Shown piece by piece: positions 24,725-37,049 of a DNA stretch of 64,000 bases (the first letter of the stretch is position 1; every line of letters begins with the position of its first letter). The position numbers were made by a program, and so were the translations under genes. Source of the DNA: Gnetum montanum (lineage: Eukaryota; Streptophyta; Gnetopsida; Gnetales; Gnetaceae). Location: NCBI GenBank assembly GCA_015680685.1, contig MNCI01013909.1, forward strand, positions 1 through 64,000. Direction: 5' to 3'. The notes below the pieces were generated by a model, which did no database searches, had not been told where the DNA came from, and worked only from the letters and a program-made list of their open reading frames with translations.

Positions 24725-25880
24725 ATGCATGCCTGAGGTGGACCAACTAAGAGTTCTCCAAGATGCTCATGAGGGCCCTTATGGGGGTCACTATGCAGGG
24801 AGATGAACGACTATTAAGATCCTGATTGCAGGATCAACATTATTTTGGGACGTCCATTAATTTGTCTAATCTTGCGAGCGCTGTCAACATGATGGGGGAA
24901 TGACTACTAGAATGGAGGGTCCGCAATAATGGATTCAACTTTTAGAACCCTTCGACATTTGGGGAATAGACTTTATGGGGCCCATTACACCAATGTTCAA
25001 TGGAAAAGCTTACATCATTGTTGTCGTAGACTATCTAACTAAATGGGCTGAAGCAGCTGTTATTACAAACTGCACATCATGTATAGTTGCACGATTTTTG
25101 CAAAAACAAATCATAAATAGGTTTGGTATGCCACGTGCACTTATCTCGGATAATGGAACACACTTCATAGGTGCAATTTTTTGGAAGTTAGTGCAACGCT
25201 TAGGAGTTGAACATAAATTGACTACACCTTATCACCCCCAAGCTAATGGACAAGCCGAGGTTACTAACAAGGAGATCACTAAAATATTGATAAGGACAAT
25301 TAGGAAGTATAGGTGAGATTGGAGCACTAAACTGAATGATGCTCTTTGGGCATACCGCTCCACTTGGAAGCTCCCTATAGGCTACTCTCCTTATGAGTTA
25401 GTGTACGGAAAACTTCCAAAGCTTCCAATTCAAACCAAGCTCTGTACACTATCCATGGCTTGTGACCTCCACCTCGACCTTGATCTACCACAAAAATAAA
25501 GGTTGGCAACTTTAAACATGCTAGATGAAAATCAATTACCTGCCTTGTCGTCAAATGAGTTGCACAAGGCATATAACAAGCAACGTCATGACTTGAAAAT
25601 TCAAAAGGTTAAGTATCAACCAGGAGATAAGGTCCTCTACTGGAACCCCACACATGTGCCACAACGCACAAAATTTTAAACACTATGGGAAGGACCTTAC
25701 ATTATTCATACAACCTTTCCTTCAGGGGCCATGACCATATACAAACTTGAGAGCCTTGATAAGAGATTACTAGTCAATGTGCAACCAAACCTTTTCATGA
25801 GTTTAGAACGGCCAGTGCACATAATACCTCTGAGAAGGGACGACCCCGCTCATTATTTTGGATCTCCTCCTTTCAACTTA
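24725..25880 (+). pseudogene. Element A integrase
   Basis: Integrase with zinc-binding domain (HEGPYGGHY..CERCQ, 24760-24890) and catalytic core: Asp in WGIDFMGPI, Asp in LISDNGTHF, Glu in [11 protein letters not shown], so the D,D,E triad is visible. Then DALWAYRSTWKLPIGYSPYE and a C-terminal DKVLYWN..LWEGPYII segment. Stops: TGA at 24786, TAA at 24859 and 24865, TAA at 24932, TGA at 25314, TAA at 25498 and 25677. Wording is closest to plant Athila/Tat integrases. Confidence 0.87.
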
Positions 25881-27882
25881 GTCATGGGGGAGATGGCCAC
25901 CTCTATTGATCAATCGAGGCCCTCAGTTCTTTTTGAATTTTTGTTTCACAGATTGTTGTTTTACACATTCTTTCAACTTTTCTTACTTTTGTTTTACACC
26001 ATCATTCATATTTTTACTATTTCCTTATTTGCTTGATTGCTTTTATCCATCATCCAATAAGTGCTCATGATGGTGGATTGAATTATATCATATTGATTGC
26101 TAAAGTTTGATTTTTACCTTTGAATTATGATGCTGATATTAAGGTATGGTTCTTTTGATATAACAGGCAATGATTCCACGTCGTCCATGCATCCATGAAT
26201 TTCTATGGTCCCTCTTGGCTTGGAACTGTATAGTCCTTTTCTTTAAATAATAGAACTATTAACAAATTAGTGACTGGGCATTTCTCAAACTAAGGAAGGA
26301 CTCAAGGATTGAAAAACATGTGACTTCAAGGGGATTTGATGCATTTGTGCTGGTCATTCTCTTGGGTGCTTGAATGTTTCCTTCTTGGGTTTTCCTTACC
26401 ATTCCGACGTTGCTCCATTATCATGAAGATGAGCTAATAAAAATAATAAGCCTTTGCATGGTATGGTTCTCATGCAAAAAGAAAATAAAAAAGAAAAAAG
26501 TGAGAATTCAAAGCACACCCCTTAGACAAAATAAATGCAAAAAAAAAATGCATGGGTCTTTGCATGGTGTGGTTCCTATTCAAAAAAAACAACAACATGG
26601 GAATTCAAAGCACACCCCTTAGACCAAATAAAAGGGCTACAAGCACTGGTTATGGAACTAGAAAGATACGTTACCCATGCCTAAAGGTTCCCTCTAACTA
26701 AGGCCCTTTCTCACTTCATACTTCTCAATTTCCCTCTCCTAGGAATGGTGGTGACTCTTTGTGGAAGAATTCTTGTTACTTCAGGTGGATGGATTGGTTA
26801 AGTGTGTTGATGCAAGGTCACTGGATGTGGTTTGTTTGAGTCTAGATTTGGGATGAGTTCTACTCAATCACATTAACCATGAAATACACAAGGGACTTTA
26901 CACAACCTTGTTCTTGGGATTCCATTCCATTCTATTCTCTCCATCTTTATCCCCATTTTTCCACCTCATTACCAGTTTTATCATTAGTCTAGTTCTGGGT
27001 TGATGCATTGTTTTTCTTTGGTGAATTCTTGTGGGTAAGTTTTTAACTCTTACTTCCAAATAACATTCCTAGAGCCTACGGACTCTTTGGTTTGTGGGTT
27101 TGTCAGGGCATAAAAGGCATGAGCTTGCTTTGGGGAGGACCCACTGGCATTCCTTTTTGATGCAATTGTTAAGTTCTTTCCCTTAAACATTTCTTGCAAT
27201 CAATCATTTCTTGTTTCATCCACATCCATGACATCCATTTTATTGGCGTTGTCAATGTTATTTTTTCCCATCTTTCTTGTTTCTCATATTTTTCCATCTT
27301 ATATCTACCGAAGGTTTACTCTTAGTTGTGGGGGCCCTAGCACAAATTTTTCAATTTTCTCCATTTTACTATTCGCCTAACCCCTACACCTTGGGTAGTC
27401 ACCTATGACAATTCTTTGAACTAGTTTTTGCCATAACCGCAACTTAGCCAATGCGCTTCATCTTGAGGCAAGGTATCAACTGCATTGTGGTTTATCTATC
27501 CTTGCTCATTTGTAACTGTGTTGTGTGTGCAAATGACAATCATACAAATAATGGATTGCGCTTGGAGGAAGCACTCAGGATGGACCAGAACTGGAGCATT
27601 TATGAAAGGGGCAAGTCTGGTGGCGTGGCTATGGATAAATAATAGAAGGCACAATCTTAACATTAGCAGCAACACGCTTCATTTTCTTTCTCTCTCTTTC
27701 TTTACAAGCTGCCAAATAAAGGCTTGGATGTCATTTATGTATGAGTGTTCACCACAATGTTGTAATATGCTTATTGATCCATCCACTAGGCATGTTGAGT
27801 CTGTTATTTGTTAGTTGTCAATTAGTCAATAATCCCATACCTTCCCAATATTTTGTAAGGAACTCGAGGACGAGTTTTCATT
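25881..27882 (+). other. Element A 3' spacer with conserved stem-loop motif
   Basis: Two kilobases between integrase and the polypurine tract, without a recognisable protein; where some Athila elements carry an env-like frame, none is seen. It holds TTTTGTTTTACA words near 25940-25995 and two copies of a conserved block (26452-26528 and 26557-26625): TTTGCATG, 10-nt loop, CATGCAAA, A-rich tract, then GAATTCAAAGCACACCCC. The same block occurs in elements B and E. Confidence 0.7.
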
Positions 27883-27896
27883 CAGTCGTGGGGGTA
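27883..27896 (+). other. Element A polypurine tract
   Basis: CGTGGGGGTA ends directly at the TGATGAG start of the 3' LTR. Elements B (TCATGGGGGTA) and C (GTTGTGGGGGTA, minus) have the same tract, as expected for the plus-strand primer site. Confidence 0.8.
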
Positions 27897-28891
27897 TGAT
27901 GAGAGCGGTTACTCTAATAATTAGAGTGGTAATTATTAGAGCGGTTACTCTAATAATTAGAGTGGTTATTATTAGGGCGGTTACTCTAATAATTAGAGTG
28001 GTTATTATGAGGGTTGTTACTCTAATAATTAGAGCGGTTATTATTAGGGCAGTTACTCTAATTATTGGAGTGGTTATTATTAGAGGGGTAATTTCTCTAA
28101 AATTAGAGTGGCAGTTTTTGTAATTATTAGAGTAGTTGCTCCCAAGCCTATAAATACAGTGCCCAGGCACACAATAGGGAGGGGTCAAAAAAGAAAAAGA
28201 AGAAGAATTTAGAAGAAGAATTCAGAGGAGGAAGTCTTTTAGGAGTCAAGTAGTGAAACTCTAGCCTAGTGCCCGCAGCAGGAGGTCTAAGTGTAGACGG
28301 ATCTTTATTCGAGCATTGTGTACCTGAGCACACCTTGTGTATGGCAATAAAGACAAACTCGTGGATTCATCCTTGCAGCACTTGAGATTTATTTTCTTAC
28401 TTATTTCCTTTATTTTATTTTCTTCTGCATTTATTTTATTTTATTTTATGCACTTTACATATCTATTATTAGCACACACAGTGCGATCACTTCGAGCATG
28501 CGTGTAACACTTGGTAACCTAGTAACGATTAGTGTTTGGTAATCCTAGTAGTGTTGCACTGGTTCAGGATGTGTACCGCAAGTGAGAACGGATACTGGTG
28601 TTAAGATTTGTTTAAAGCCTAGTTAATTAGTAGTTAAGTTAAAGTAGTCACTTAGTTATCTCTCTTTCTTTCCCTATTAGCACAAGACATAAAAGCTATA
28701 AAAATCATATGCCTCAAGCTTACTTAACCATACAATTGTGACATACAAGTAAGTTTGGGAAGACAACGATCAACCAACCCGTCCTTGTTTCACAAAGGCA
28801 CATAGGCACTTAGTCCTTGGAATTCGACTGAATCGTGCGTGAAACGCTTGTATTCATATGGTTGAGCATAGGGGTACCTCGCCGCTCATCA
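27897..28891 (+). repeat. Element A 3' LTR
   Basis: Complete LTR of 995 bp, TGATGAG to CTCATCA. U3 holds five exact-period 36-bp units (27905-28084). TATA box TATAAAT at 28149-28155; AATAAAGAC polyadenylation-type signal near 28345; U5 with GGGAAGACAACGATCAACC and the conserved end ATGGTTGAGCATAGGGGTAC. It keeps the 51 bp missing from the 5' LTR. Confidence 0.92.
27905..28084. repeat. 36-bp tandem palindromic repeat array in U3
   Basis: Five units starting 27905, 27941, 27977, 28013 and 28049. Each has GCGGTTACTCTAATAATT, AGAGTGGTTATTATTAG. The core CTCTAAT-A-ATTAGAG is a 7-bp-arm palindrome and the second half repeats TTATTA. It lies about 65 bp upstream of the TATA box. The 5' LTR holds about four units. 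Confidence 0.9.
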
Positions 28892-29696
28892 GGAGGGAAA
28901 ACCACCTTTTTTAATTTGATTATCTCATTGTTTGATAAGCACTATGGAATAAAGAGGTTGCAAATTTGAATTACACTTAAGATACTTTATGGTATATTCA
29001 AGTGGCAAATGTGTAATGGAAATTTCTTTAAATACCTTCATAATTTCTTAATGATTTACTACCTTGACATTAGTTCAATTTTAACAAAATATATAGCAAG
29101 AATATCAAAGTCTTTATGGAATAACTTCACCAAAGAAGTTTACTTTTTATAATTTAATAAGAAGTTTTAGATAATATTGTAACAACACTACTATGAGAAA
29201 TCACCACTCAACACTACCTAAGAGTCCCAAAGTAGCTAAATGTTCCAAAGTAAACTCAAGTAGATTGTGCCTTAACATTAGTTCATGGTTAGAAGTGTCG
29301 TGAGGATACCTTTATAATCAAGTAAGCAACCAAACCAATGCAACACATACAACATAGTTAACAGCTCTAGCATATACAGAAAGACATTGTTCCTTAAGAG
29401 AGTTAAGATGCATTCCTACTCTAACGCATCTAGCCCTAAGCCCCACTAGGCTAACACCTCATGGTGCCCTAGATATATGATTTTTTTATACATGAGCATG
29501 CAATGTTGATCAAACATAAATGGACAAGAATATTCTAAAGATTCATCCTTTATCAAGCTTTTTAATCTTCCATTGATTTTTTAGAGAGTTAAGTAGTAAA
29601 TTATTAGTCTTCTAAGTTCTATTAAGCATGTAGAGTTCATTTCCACACCATTTGGTTCTTGTAGACATTTTTTCATTGAAATTCAATATTCTTATC
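28892..29696. other. AT-rich flank of element A
   Basis: Begins with the target duplication GGAGG. No gene or known repeat seen. Confidence 0.5.
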
Positions 29697-32600
29697 TGTA
29701 AAAATGAATTGAAATTGTAAGCATGTAGGAAGATTTACATTAAATTATTAAACTAATTAAATATTATAATCTTCCTAATTCTTCTAATTTTTGTAATTAT
29801 GAACATCATTTGTTTAATGTTTGTTCTTTTCTTGTCAAGAAAAAAGATGCTAAGGAAAAGAAAACAAAAAACATGCTAAAGTTAAGCATACAAAAAAAAA
29901 ATGAAGGTGAAGATTTGAAAATTCAAGTTAATGTCAATGATAAGAATGATAAGTGACAATATAAAAATTAAAGAAGATAGAAGCTTTTGTAAATATTTTT
30001 ACTTATATTATAGGAAGTACTAATCAATTAAAATAGATGACTTGTAAGGAAAAATTTCTGTTAACCTAGTGGTAAAGGTCTTAGGCTAGTAACTTTAGGT
30101 CGCTAGTTTAATTTTACTGGGTAGCATTGAGTTATAAATTAAAAAAAATTATAAAAATAATTCTAAAACTGGTCCAATAGATCTAAGGGGTGTTACTGGA
30201 TGTAAGTAAAAATTTTAGTTTTAGTTTCAATTATCTAACAAAAATAGTTTTAACTTAAAGATTAAAACTAATGTGAATAATAGAATGGTAAAGATTTTCA
30301 ATGTGAGGTTAATTATGATAGATAATATTTATTGTTGTTTTCTATTAGATCTTCTTTTCCTACAAAAGTTGGCATTTCACTATAGCTTTCTATTACTACC
30401 TTGAATCTCCTACAAAAGTTAGCATTTCATTAAAACTTTTTATTACCACCTTCAATCTTTGCTATTTTAAGTTCAAGCCCATAAGTTGAAAGTGATGTAA
30501 ATATTTTTAGGAATAAGACTATCCTCTCTACTAACAATTAATTTTTATTTCTTGATTTTTCAACTCATTAATTATAAGGTTAAATACTTGAGTAACTATC
30601 TCTAAAATTGGAAATGTTTTTCTTTTTACATTGTTTTTTGTATTTTCTACTTTAAGTTAACAATGTGATGTGATTTTGTCACTATCCTAGGATTTGAAAG
30701 GTTCAATTACTTAATTTAATACATACAATTAATCTTTTAATGTGATCAAATGCATTTTAATGAATTAGCTCTAAAACTCTTGATTAAATCATAGAATTAC
30801 ATTACTATCATTATTGCTATTATTGTTTGTAAAAATGAATTGAAATTGCAAGCATGTAGGAAGATTACATTAAACTAATTACATATTATAATCTTCCTAA
30901 TTCTTCTAATTTTTGTAATTATGAATGTCATTTGTTTAATGTTTGTTCTTTTCTCATTAAGAAAAAAGATGCTAAGGAAAAGAAAAGAAAAAACATGCTA
31001 AAGTTAAGCATACAAAAAAAAAAAATGAAGGTGAAGATTTGAAAATTCAAGGTAATGTCAATGATAAGAATGATAAATGACAATATAAAAACTAAAGAAG
31101 ATAGAAGCTTTTGTAAATATTGTTACTTATATTATAGGAAGTACTAAGGTTAATTATGATAGCTAATATTTATTGTTGTTTTCTATTAGATCTTCTTTTC
31201 CTACAAAAGTTGGCATTTTGCTATAGCTTTCTATTACTACCTTGAATCTCCTACAAAAGTTAGCATTTCATCAAAACTTTTTATTACCACCTTTAATCTC
31301 TTTACTATTTTAAGTTCAAGCCCATAAGTTGAAAGTGATGTAAATATTTTTAGGAATAAGACTATCTTCTATACTAACAATTAATTTTTATTTCTTGATT
31401 TTTCAACTCATTAATTGTAAGGTTAAATACTTGAGTAAATATATCTAAAATTGGAAATGTTTTTCTTTTTACATTATTTTTTGTATTTTCTACTTTAAGT
31501 TAACAATGTGATGTAATCTTGTCACCATCCTAGGATTTGAAAGGTTCAGTTACTTAATTTAATGTATACGATTAATCTTTTAATATGATCAAATGCATTT
31601 TAATGAATTAGCTCTAATACTCTTGATTAAATAATAGAATTACATTACTATCATTATTGCTATTATTGTTTGTAAAAATGAATTGAAATTGCAAGCATGT
31701 AGGAAGATTTACATTAAACTAATTACATATTATAATCTTCCTAATTCTTCTAATTTTTGTAATTATGAACATCATTTGTTTAATGTTTGCTCTTTTCTTG
31801 TCAAGAAAAAAGATGCTAAGGAAAAGAAAAGAAAAAACATGCTAAAGTTAAGCATACAAAATAAAAAATGAAGGTGAAGATTTGAAAATTCAAGTTAATG
31901 TCAATGATAAGAATGATAAACGACAATATAAAAACTAAAGAAGATAGAAGCTTTTGTAAATATGTTTACTTATATTATAGGAAGTACTAATCAATAAAAA
32001 TAGATGACTTGTAAGGCAAAATTTCTGTTAACCTAGTGGTAAAGGTCTTAGGCTAGTAACTTTAGGTCGCTAGACTAATTTTACTGGGTAGCATTGAGTT
32101 ATAAATTAAAAAAAAATTATAAAAATAATTCTAAAACTGGTCCAATAGATCTAAGGGGTGTTACTGGATGTACGTAAAAATTTTAGTTTTAGTTTCAATT
32201 ATCTAACAAAAATAGTTTTAACTTAAAGATTAAAACTAATGTGAATAATAGAATGGTAAAGATTTTCAATGTAAGGTTAATTATGATAGATATATTTATT
32301 GTTGTTTTCTATTAGATCTTATTTTCCTACAAAAGTTGGCATTTCGCTATAGCTTTCTATTACTACCTTGAATCCCCTACAAAAGTTAGCATTTCATCAA
32401 AACTTTTTATTACCACCTTCAATCTCTTTGCTATTTTAAGTTCAAGCCATTAAGTTGAAAGTGATGTAAATATTTTTAGGAATAAGACTATCCTCTCTAC
32501 TAACAATTAATTTTTATTTCTTGATTTATCAACTCATTAATTATAAGGTTAAATACTTGAGTAAATATCTCTAAAATTGGAAATGTTTTTCTTTTTACAA

Positions 32601-32797
32601 TGTTTTTTGTATTTTCTACTTTAAGTTAACAATGTGATGTAATCTTGTCACCATCCTAGGACTTGAAAGGTTCAGTTACTTAATTTAATGCATACGATTA
32701 ATCTTTTAATATGATCAAATGCATTTTAATGAATTAGCTCTAATACTCTTGATTAAATCATAGAATTACATTACTATCATTATTGCTATTATTGTTT
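29697..32797. repeat. Tandem triplication of a 1.1-kb unit
   Basis: Copies at 29697-30827 (1131 bp), 30828-31670 (843 bp) and 31671-32797 (1127 bp), each starting TGTAAAAATGAATTGAAATT and ending CTATTATTGTTT. They look about 97% identical by eye. Copy 2 lacks about 285 bp between GGAAGTACTA and AGGTTAATTATGATAG, which includes the SINE head present in copies 1 and 3. No long coding frame; the 62-codon frame in copy 3 is broken in the others. Confidence 0.9.
30058..30140 (+). mobile_element. SINE head inside triplicated unit (copy 1)
   Basis: GTTAACCTAGTGGTAAAGG (A-box-like), AGTAACTTTAGGTCGCTAG and a B-box-like TTTAATTTTACTGGGTAGC, the layout of the SINE at 53561. The matching segment of copy 3 is at about 32025-32110; copy 2 lacks it. 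Confidence 0.55.
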
Positions 32798-33500
32798 TTG
32801 TTACTAGTTTCTAACATAAGTGAATGTGAACCACTTACTAGAATGTTTTGTTAAAGTTTTGTATCATTTATTTGACTATTGTTGGAGCTCAATCACAGAT
32901 CTACTTTATATTTTATGATTAAATATTGAAATCCAATTACCCCAAAAAGTTTTCCTTTTATCATTTATCATGCCCTCACAAGTGTTTAACTATGCATTTT
33001 TATTTTCTTATGCACATCTAGTCATACATCTTTTATTTTATTATGCATATATGCTTATATAATACTCTATTCATGGAGCAATTATGGACCCTAATCCTAT
33101 CCAGACCATATCCCTTATTACCTTGTATCATTAAACTAGGATTTGAAGTTCATTTTTTAATTATAATTAAATATTACATAAATTAGCTTTGTTAATGAAG
33201 TACCTTAGGATGATGTCCAACCCAAAATCTGACCTTATCAATGTGTTATAAATATTCAAAAACATAGATTTTGACCCTTTGTTCACTAGAATTGGAGTTA
33301 AGGTTCTTGATGTATCACACTTTATAGTTTGCTAAAATACCATAAAAGTTTCACCATTTGAATTGATCAATTATAAAAAGTTATGCTTAATGACATTTTA
33401 GTATGTGATTTAGTAGAGCACTTAATTAAGAACCCATAAGTTCAAACAGAAATTGATTTGGAGTCCTAATGTGTATGAGAGGAGTGTTTGTATGCAAGGA
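32798..33500. other. AT-rich DNA, nothing recognised
   Basis: No open frame with a recognisable domain, no repeat matched within the window. Confidence 0.4.
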
Positions 33501-35060
33501 AAAAAAAATTAGGGAAAAGAAGCTTCGAAATTTTTTTTTTGGAAAAGTTAAAATTAAAAATTAAAAAAGTCAATGCCGACATTGGAAAAAAGCACGTGAA
33601 AAAGCACGTTACGTGCATTATGAATGAAGCATATATTTAAGATAAATGCATAACATGCTATGCATATCACTTTTCTCGTTGGCTTTATTTTCTCGCGTAC
33701 GCCTTTGATTTTACCTGCCGTTGTTTTCCGTCGCTTGTTTTTTTTCACCAACATTTGTTTTGCAATCGTCATTTTACAAACCAATGTTCTATCATGTTTA
33801 TCTAGAAAGACGTCTTTTGACCTTTTTTTCTCCATTTTGAAGTCTATTTGAGTTCAGGTTTTTTTGTTTTTCCCTATAAATAGTGGCCCTAGATACATCT
33901 TGTTGTGGTTTGAAGAAGGGTTTTTGAGTGTGATAGGTAGAGGAAGGCAAAAATCAATTAAGAGCATTATTAGGTGGGAAAGGAAGACATAGGAAAATGC
34001 TATAAGACTTGCTAACACAAGGAAGTTTATTTTATTTTCCACATGGATAACCCATATTGCTATAAATTTTCTCTCTCTCCTCTTTGCTTCCTTCATGCTA
34101 ATTTTTTGTAATTTTGGTCTTTTTTTTTGAAAAATAATATTTTAATCCTATTCGTACTCTTTTTTGGTCTTTTTGGCGAGTTTTGGAAATTGCAGAAATT
34201 ATGCCCCCAACTTGTCCTTGGATTTTTTTTTTGAATATTTGGGATTTGCTTATAACATAAACGTGATTTTGCAAAAACTTTTGAAGAATTTGAGCTTTTG
34301 TGGATTTTTGGCCATTTTGAGCACCTTTTGGACTTTTGAAATCAAATCATAATATTATGTGACCAATTTTGCTTAATTGGTAGTGGGAGCTAAGAATCTT
34401 TTAGATGCCCTCCGTCTACATGTAGTAGTGGTGTGTTCTCTAATGGGATTCATCCTACGGGAACAAGGGTTGTTAAATGGATTTTTTACTCTAGATTTTA
34501 ATTTGTAAGTTCATGTGAGGCTATGGATTTAGCTAAGACCATGGCACTAATCAAAACCTATCTTTCCAATGATACATGTGCCTTAGTAGTTGAGGATGTT
34601 AATAGTGAGGCTATTGCCAAGACCCGACCATGAGTGACTTATTTGGGGTCATAAGGCTAATTCGATGATAGTAGTGAGGTTATTCCAAGACTTGTCGGTG
34701 AGTTCCTTTGGCAACAAGTATAAGCAAGACCTAGCCTTTGGAGATGCTATTTAGATTTCAGGAGAACTTGTGACATTTCTAGACCTTGTAACATTTTTGA
34801 ATATTTTATTCGCAACCTTTACCAAGACCATATCTTGAGACTTTTGGCCCATAACCTTTATGCTCTATGAAGAGGAAAATAAAATAACCTTTCTTATTTG
34901 GGAAGTTTTGAATCCTCTTGCATTTGTATAAGATGGACCCTCTAACTTGAAAAATAATTTTTGTGTATTTTGTATTTTTGTAAATAGAAACCATGTACAC
35001 TTTTGAGCTACTTGAGCCATGTACTCATTTTTGTGAATAAATAATAAAGTATGTTAGATA
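33501..35060 (+). other. Unassigned transcription-unit-like or LTR-like segment
   Basis: CCCTATAAATAGTGG at about 33875 resembles an LTR or gene TATA region, and AATAAATAATAAAG near 35036 resembles a polyadenylation signal. No coding domain found and no TGATG..CATCA ends or partner copy seen. It may be a solo LTR of another family. Confidence 0.25.
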
Positions 35061-36299
35061 CGAATTCTCTATCTATATCGTTGGAACTGCGAGATTGCTA
35101 GAAACATTTTTCATTTCAACGTGCACTATGTTCTCGGCAAAATTTAATATTGTTATTAATATTTTATTATTTAATTTAATAAACTTCAAACATTAATAAC
35201 TTTATTTTTAGATGTTAGTTTGAGATGAAACAAGTGTTGTTGGAATTGTTATTTTGTGTACTATTTTAAAATGCACCTAGTGGAATTTTTAGACATTTAT
35301 CTTTTTGTGGCTACACAAAACTCCAATTTTATTATAAAATTTTGTCAGGCTGCTTTACTATATTTATGCTTCTAATTGATAATTTTAAACCATTTTTCAC
35401 CTTCATTTTAATTAGCAAATCAAGGTTAAATCCATATCCTTATGACCTTGTAGCATATTAATATTATATTTAAAGGTTAAATTATACATACTTAATAGGG
35501 ATATAACTTTGAATTATTTGTTTATTATTAATATTATTTTTAAGGTATGACACCCATCTAGCATCTCTATTAGTTATTTAAAGGTTATATTATACATACT
35601 TAATAGGGATATAACTTTGAATTATTTGTTTATTATTAATATTATTTTTAAGGTATGACACCCATCTTAAAAAAAGAGTCATTGCTTGGAGGCCAAGCCT
35701 AGGAGGATTGGTGGATAAGCAAAAGCCTAATATCTTTTTAAGTGACTATGCCAAAGCTCAAACCCATGTCTCATGACTTGAGAAAAAAAAATCTTACCAT
35801 CACTGCAAGTGATGGCCTCTAATTACTAAGCTCATCTAACATTACAAAAATAAAATTGATGCTTTTAGTATGTTTGAAACTATCAAATTATTAGTTATTA
35901 CATTGATAAATTATTAACTTGTTAGTTAATGAATGTGACTTGTAAGATACAATTACATATGTTGACTAATAGGCAACACCTCATTGATATAGAATATGCA
36001 TACAATTGATCACTCAAGGTCAAAAAATCCCTCACTACAAATAGTTTTGTTTCCTAAGATCAATGTTCCAATCAACAGATGAAATGTTCATACCCATCAC
36101 ATTTGTGATACCTTTAAGTCAATAGCTTAGCCAAACTCCATAGTTTTTTCTCCTAAAAGTTAAAATTTTCTCCTTTAAGTACCCACAACATGGATTGAGT
36201 TAATTGTACAAAATTTTATTTGAATGTATCATGTATCTAGATACATATGCATGGTAGCAATAAAATCCAAATTGGTTCTATCCACTGCAACATTTGGAC
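35061..36299. other. AT-rich DNA with a 90-bp duplication and weak SINE
   Basis: Two nearly identical 90-bp copies start AGGTTA(A/T)ATTATACATAC and end GGTATGACACCCATCT (about 35474-35560 and 35581-35667). Bases 35690-35830 on the minus strand show GCTTAGTAATTAGAGG and ATGGGTTTGAGCTTTGG, a weak SINE-like A/B-box pair. Nothing else recognised. Confidence 0.5.
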
Positions 36300-36828
36300 T
36301 AGTGTTTTAGTTTACTTTTTAGCACTTTACTTTTGATGCTTTCTACTTTCTTGCACTTAGTAATTAAATATGTTATTTGATAATAGCACTTGAGTATGAC
36401 CACTTTAAATGTAACATATTAACATTTAATAATCTCAGCAATAAATACTTGGTGCACCCAGTAGTAAATGCTTGGTAGCCCAACAACATTAATATATAAG
36501 TTAAAGATAAGTATAGAAAGTGGGAATGGATATTCAATGCTTAAGCTAGTTTAGATTTCTTTTATGTCCATAGTTAGTTAGTTTAATATTTTATTCTTTT
36601 TAATACTTTAATATTTTTAAGTAATAATGAAATCATCATACATCCCAATCACACTTAACCATACTATTTGAACTAATACAAGTTGTGACTAGGAAGAAAA
36701 TGATCAATAATCTCATGCTTAGTTTCCTAGGATACCTTGCTAACCCAAGTTCATGGAATTCAATTGGATTGTATGTGAATGCTTGTGATTTGTATGGTTG
36801 GATGTAGAATTTACTTTTCCACTCATCA
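36300..36828 (+). repeat. Element D 5' LTR, R-U5 part
   Basis: Diverged copy of the family R-U5: GTATGACCACTT, TGGTAGCCC, AAGTGGGAATGGATA, TTAACCATAC, GGAAGAAAATGATCAA, ATGGTTGGATGTAG, ending CCACTCATCA at 36828. The U3 end is not identified, so the left limit is approximate. Confidence 0.65.
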
Positions 36829-36829
36829 T

Positions 36830-36847
36830 TGGCACCATTGCTAGGGA
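36830..36847 (+). other. Element D tRNA-Asp primer site, CpG-decayed
   Basis: TGGCACCATTGCTAGGGA. It differs from the tRNA-Asp complement TGGCGCCGTTGCCGGGGA at four positions, all C-to-T or G-to-A at CpG sites. Confidence 0.75.
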
Positions 36848-37049
36848 TTTGAACTAGTGTTTTAGATAACTAAGTCATAGAAAAATCATTGTAGGACCAC
36901 AATGATATATCATATAAAAATAATAATATTTTATTTAAGGCATACTCAAATAAACTAAAAAGATGTCTTCTTTTTGTAGGGTAGATTCCCTGCCTATGGA
37001 TGATTTCACAAGACCACATGATAAAACAAGAAAGAATATAGAGGATGTA

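Larger units (their letters stand above)
18918..28891 (+). mobile_element. Element A: Ty3/gypsy LTR retrotransposon (Athila/Tat-like)
   Basis: Complete but degenerate insertion of 9974 bp. LTRs start TGATGAG and end CTCATCA; 5-bp target duplication GGAGG at 18913-18917 and 28892-28896. Order: 5' LTR, remnant of a tRNA-Asp primer site, gag, protease, RT, RNase H, integrase, a 2-kb noncoding spacer, polypurine tract, 3' LTR. This is the gypsy order (integrase last). The CX2CX3HX4C-type knuckle, tRNA-Asp primer and long 3' spacer are known from plant Athila/Tat clades; the clade call needs a tree. All frames carry multiple stops, so it is immobile by itself. It is the only element in the window with pol. 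Confidence 0.92.

Noticed and set aside
25881-26036. Envelope-like ORF after integrase in element A
   Set aside because: The frame is the integrase tail running into a T-rich spacer; no signal peptide plus transmembrane layout that I can support.
27905-28084. Regular 36-bp repeats that could suggest a CRISPR array
   Set aside because: Units are directly adjacent without unique spacers and lie in a plant LTR U3.
27826-28188. 120-codon minus-strand frame rich in LIITTLIIRV repeats (also 18935-19168)
   Set aside because: It is only the 36-bp LTR repeat read in a frame; 36 is a multiple of three, so frames stay open on both strands.
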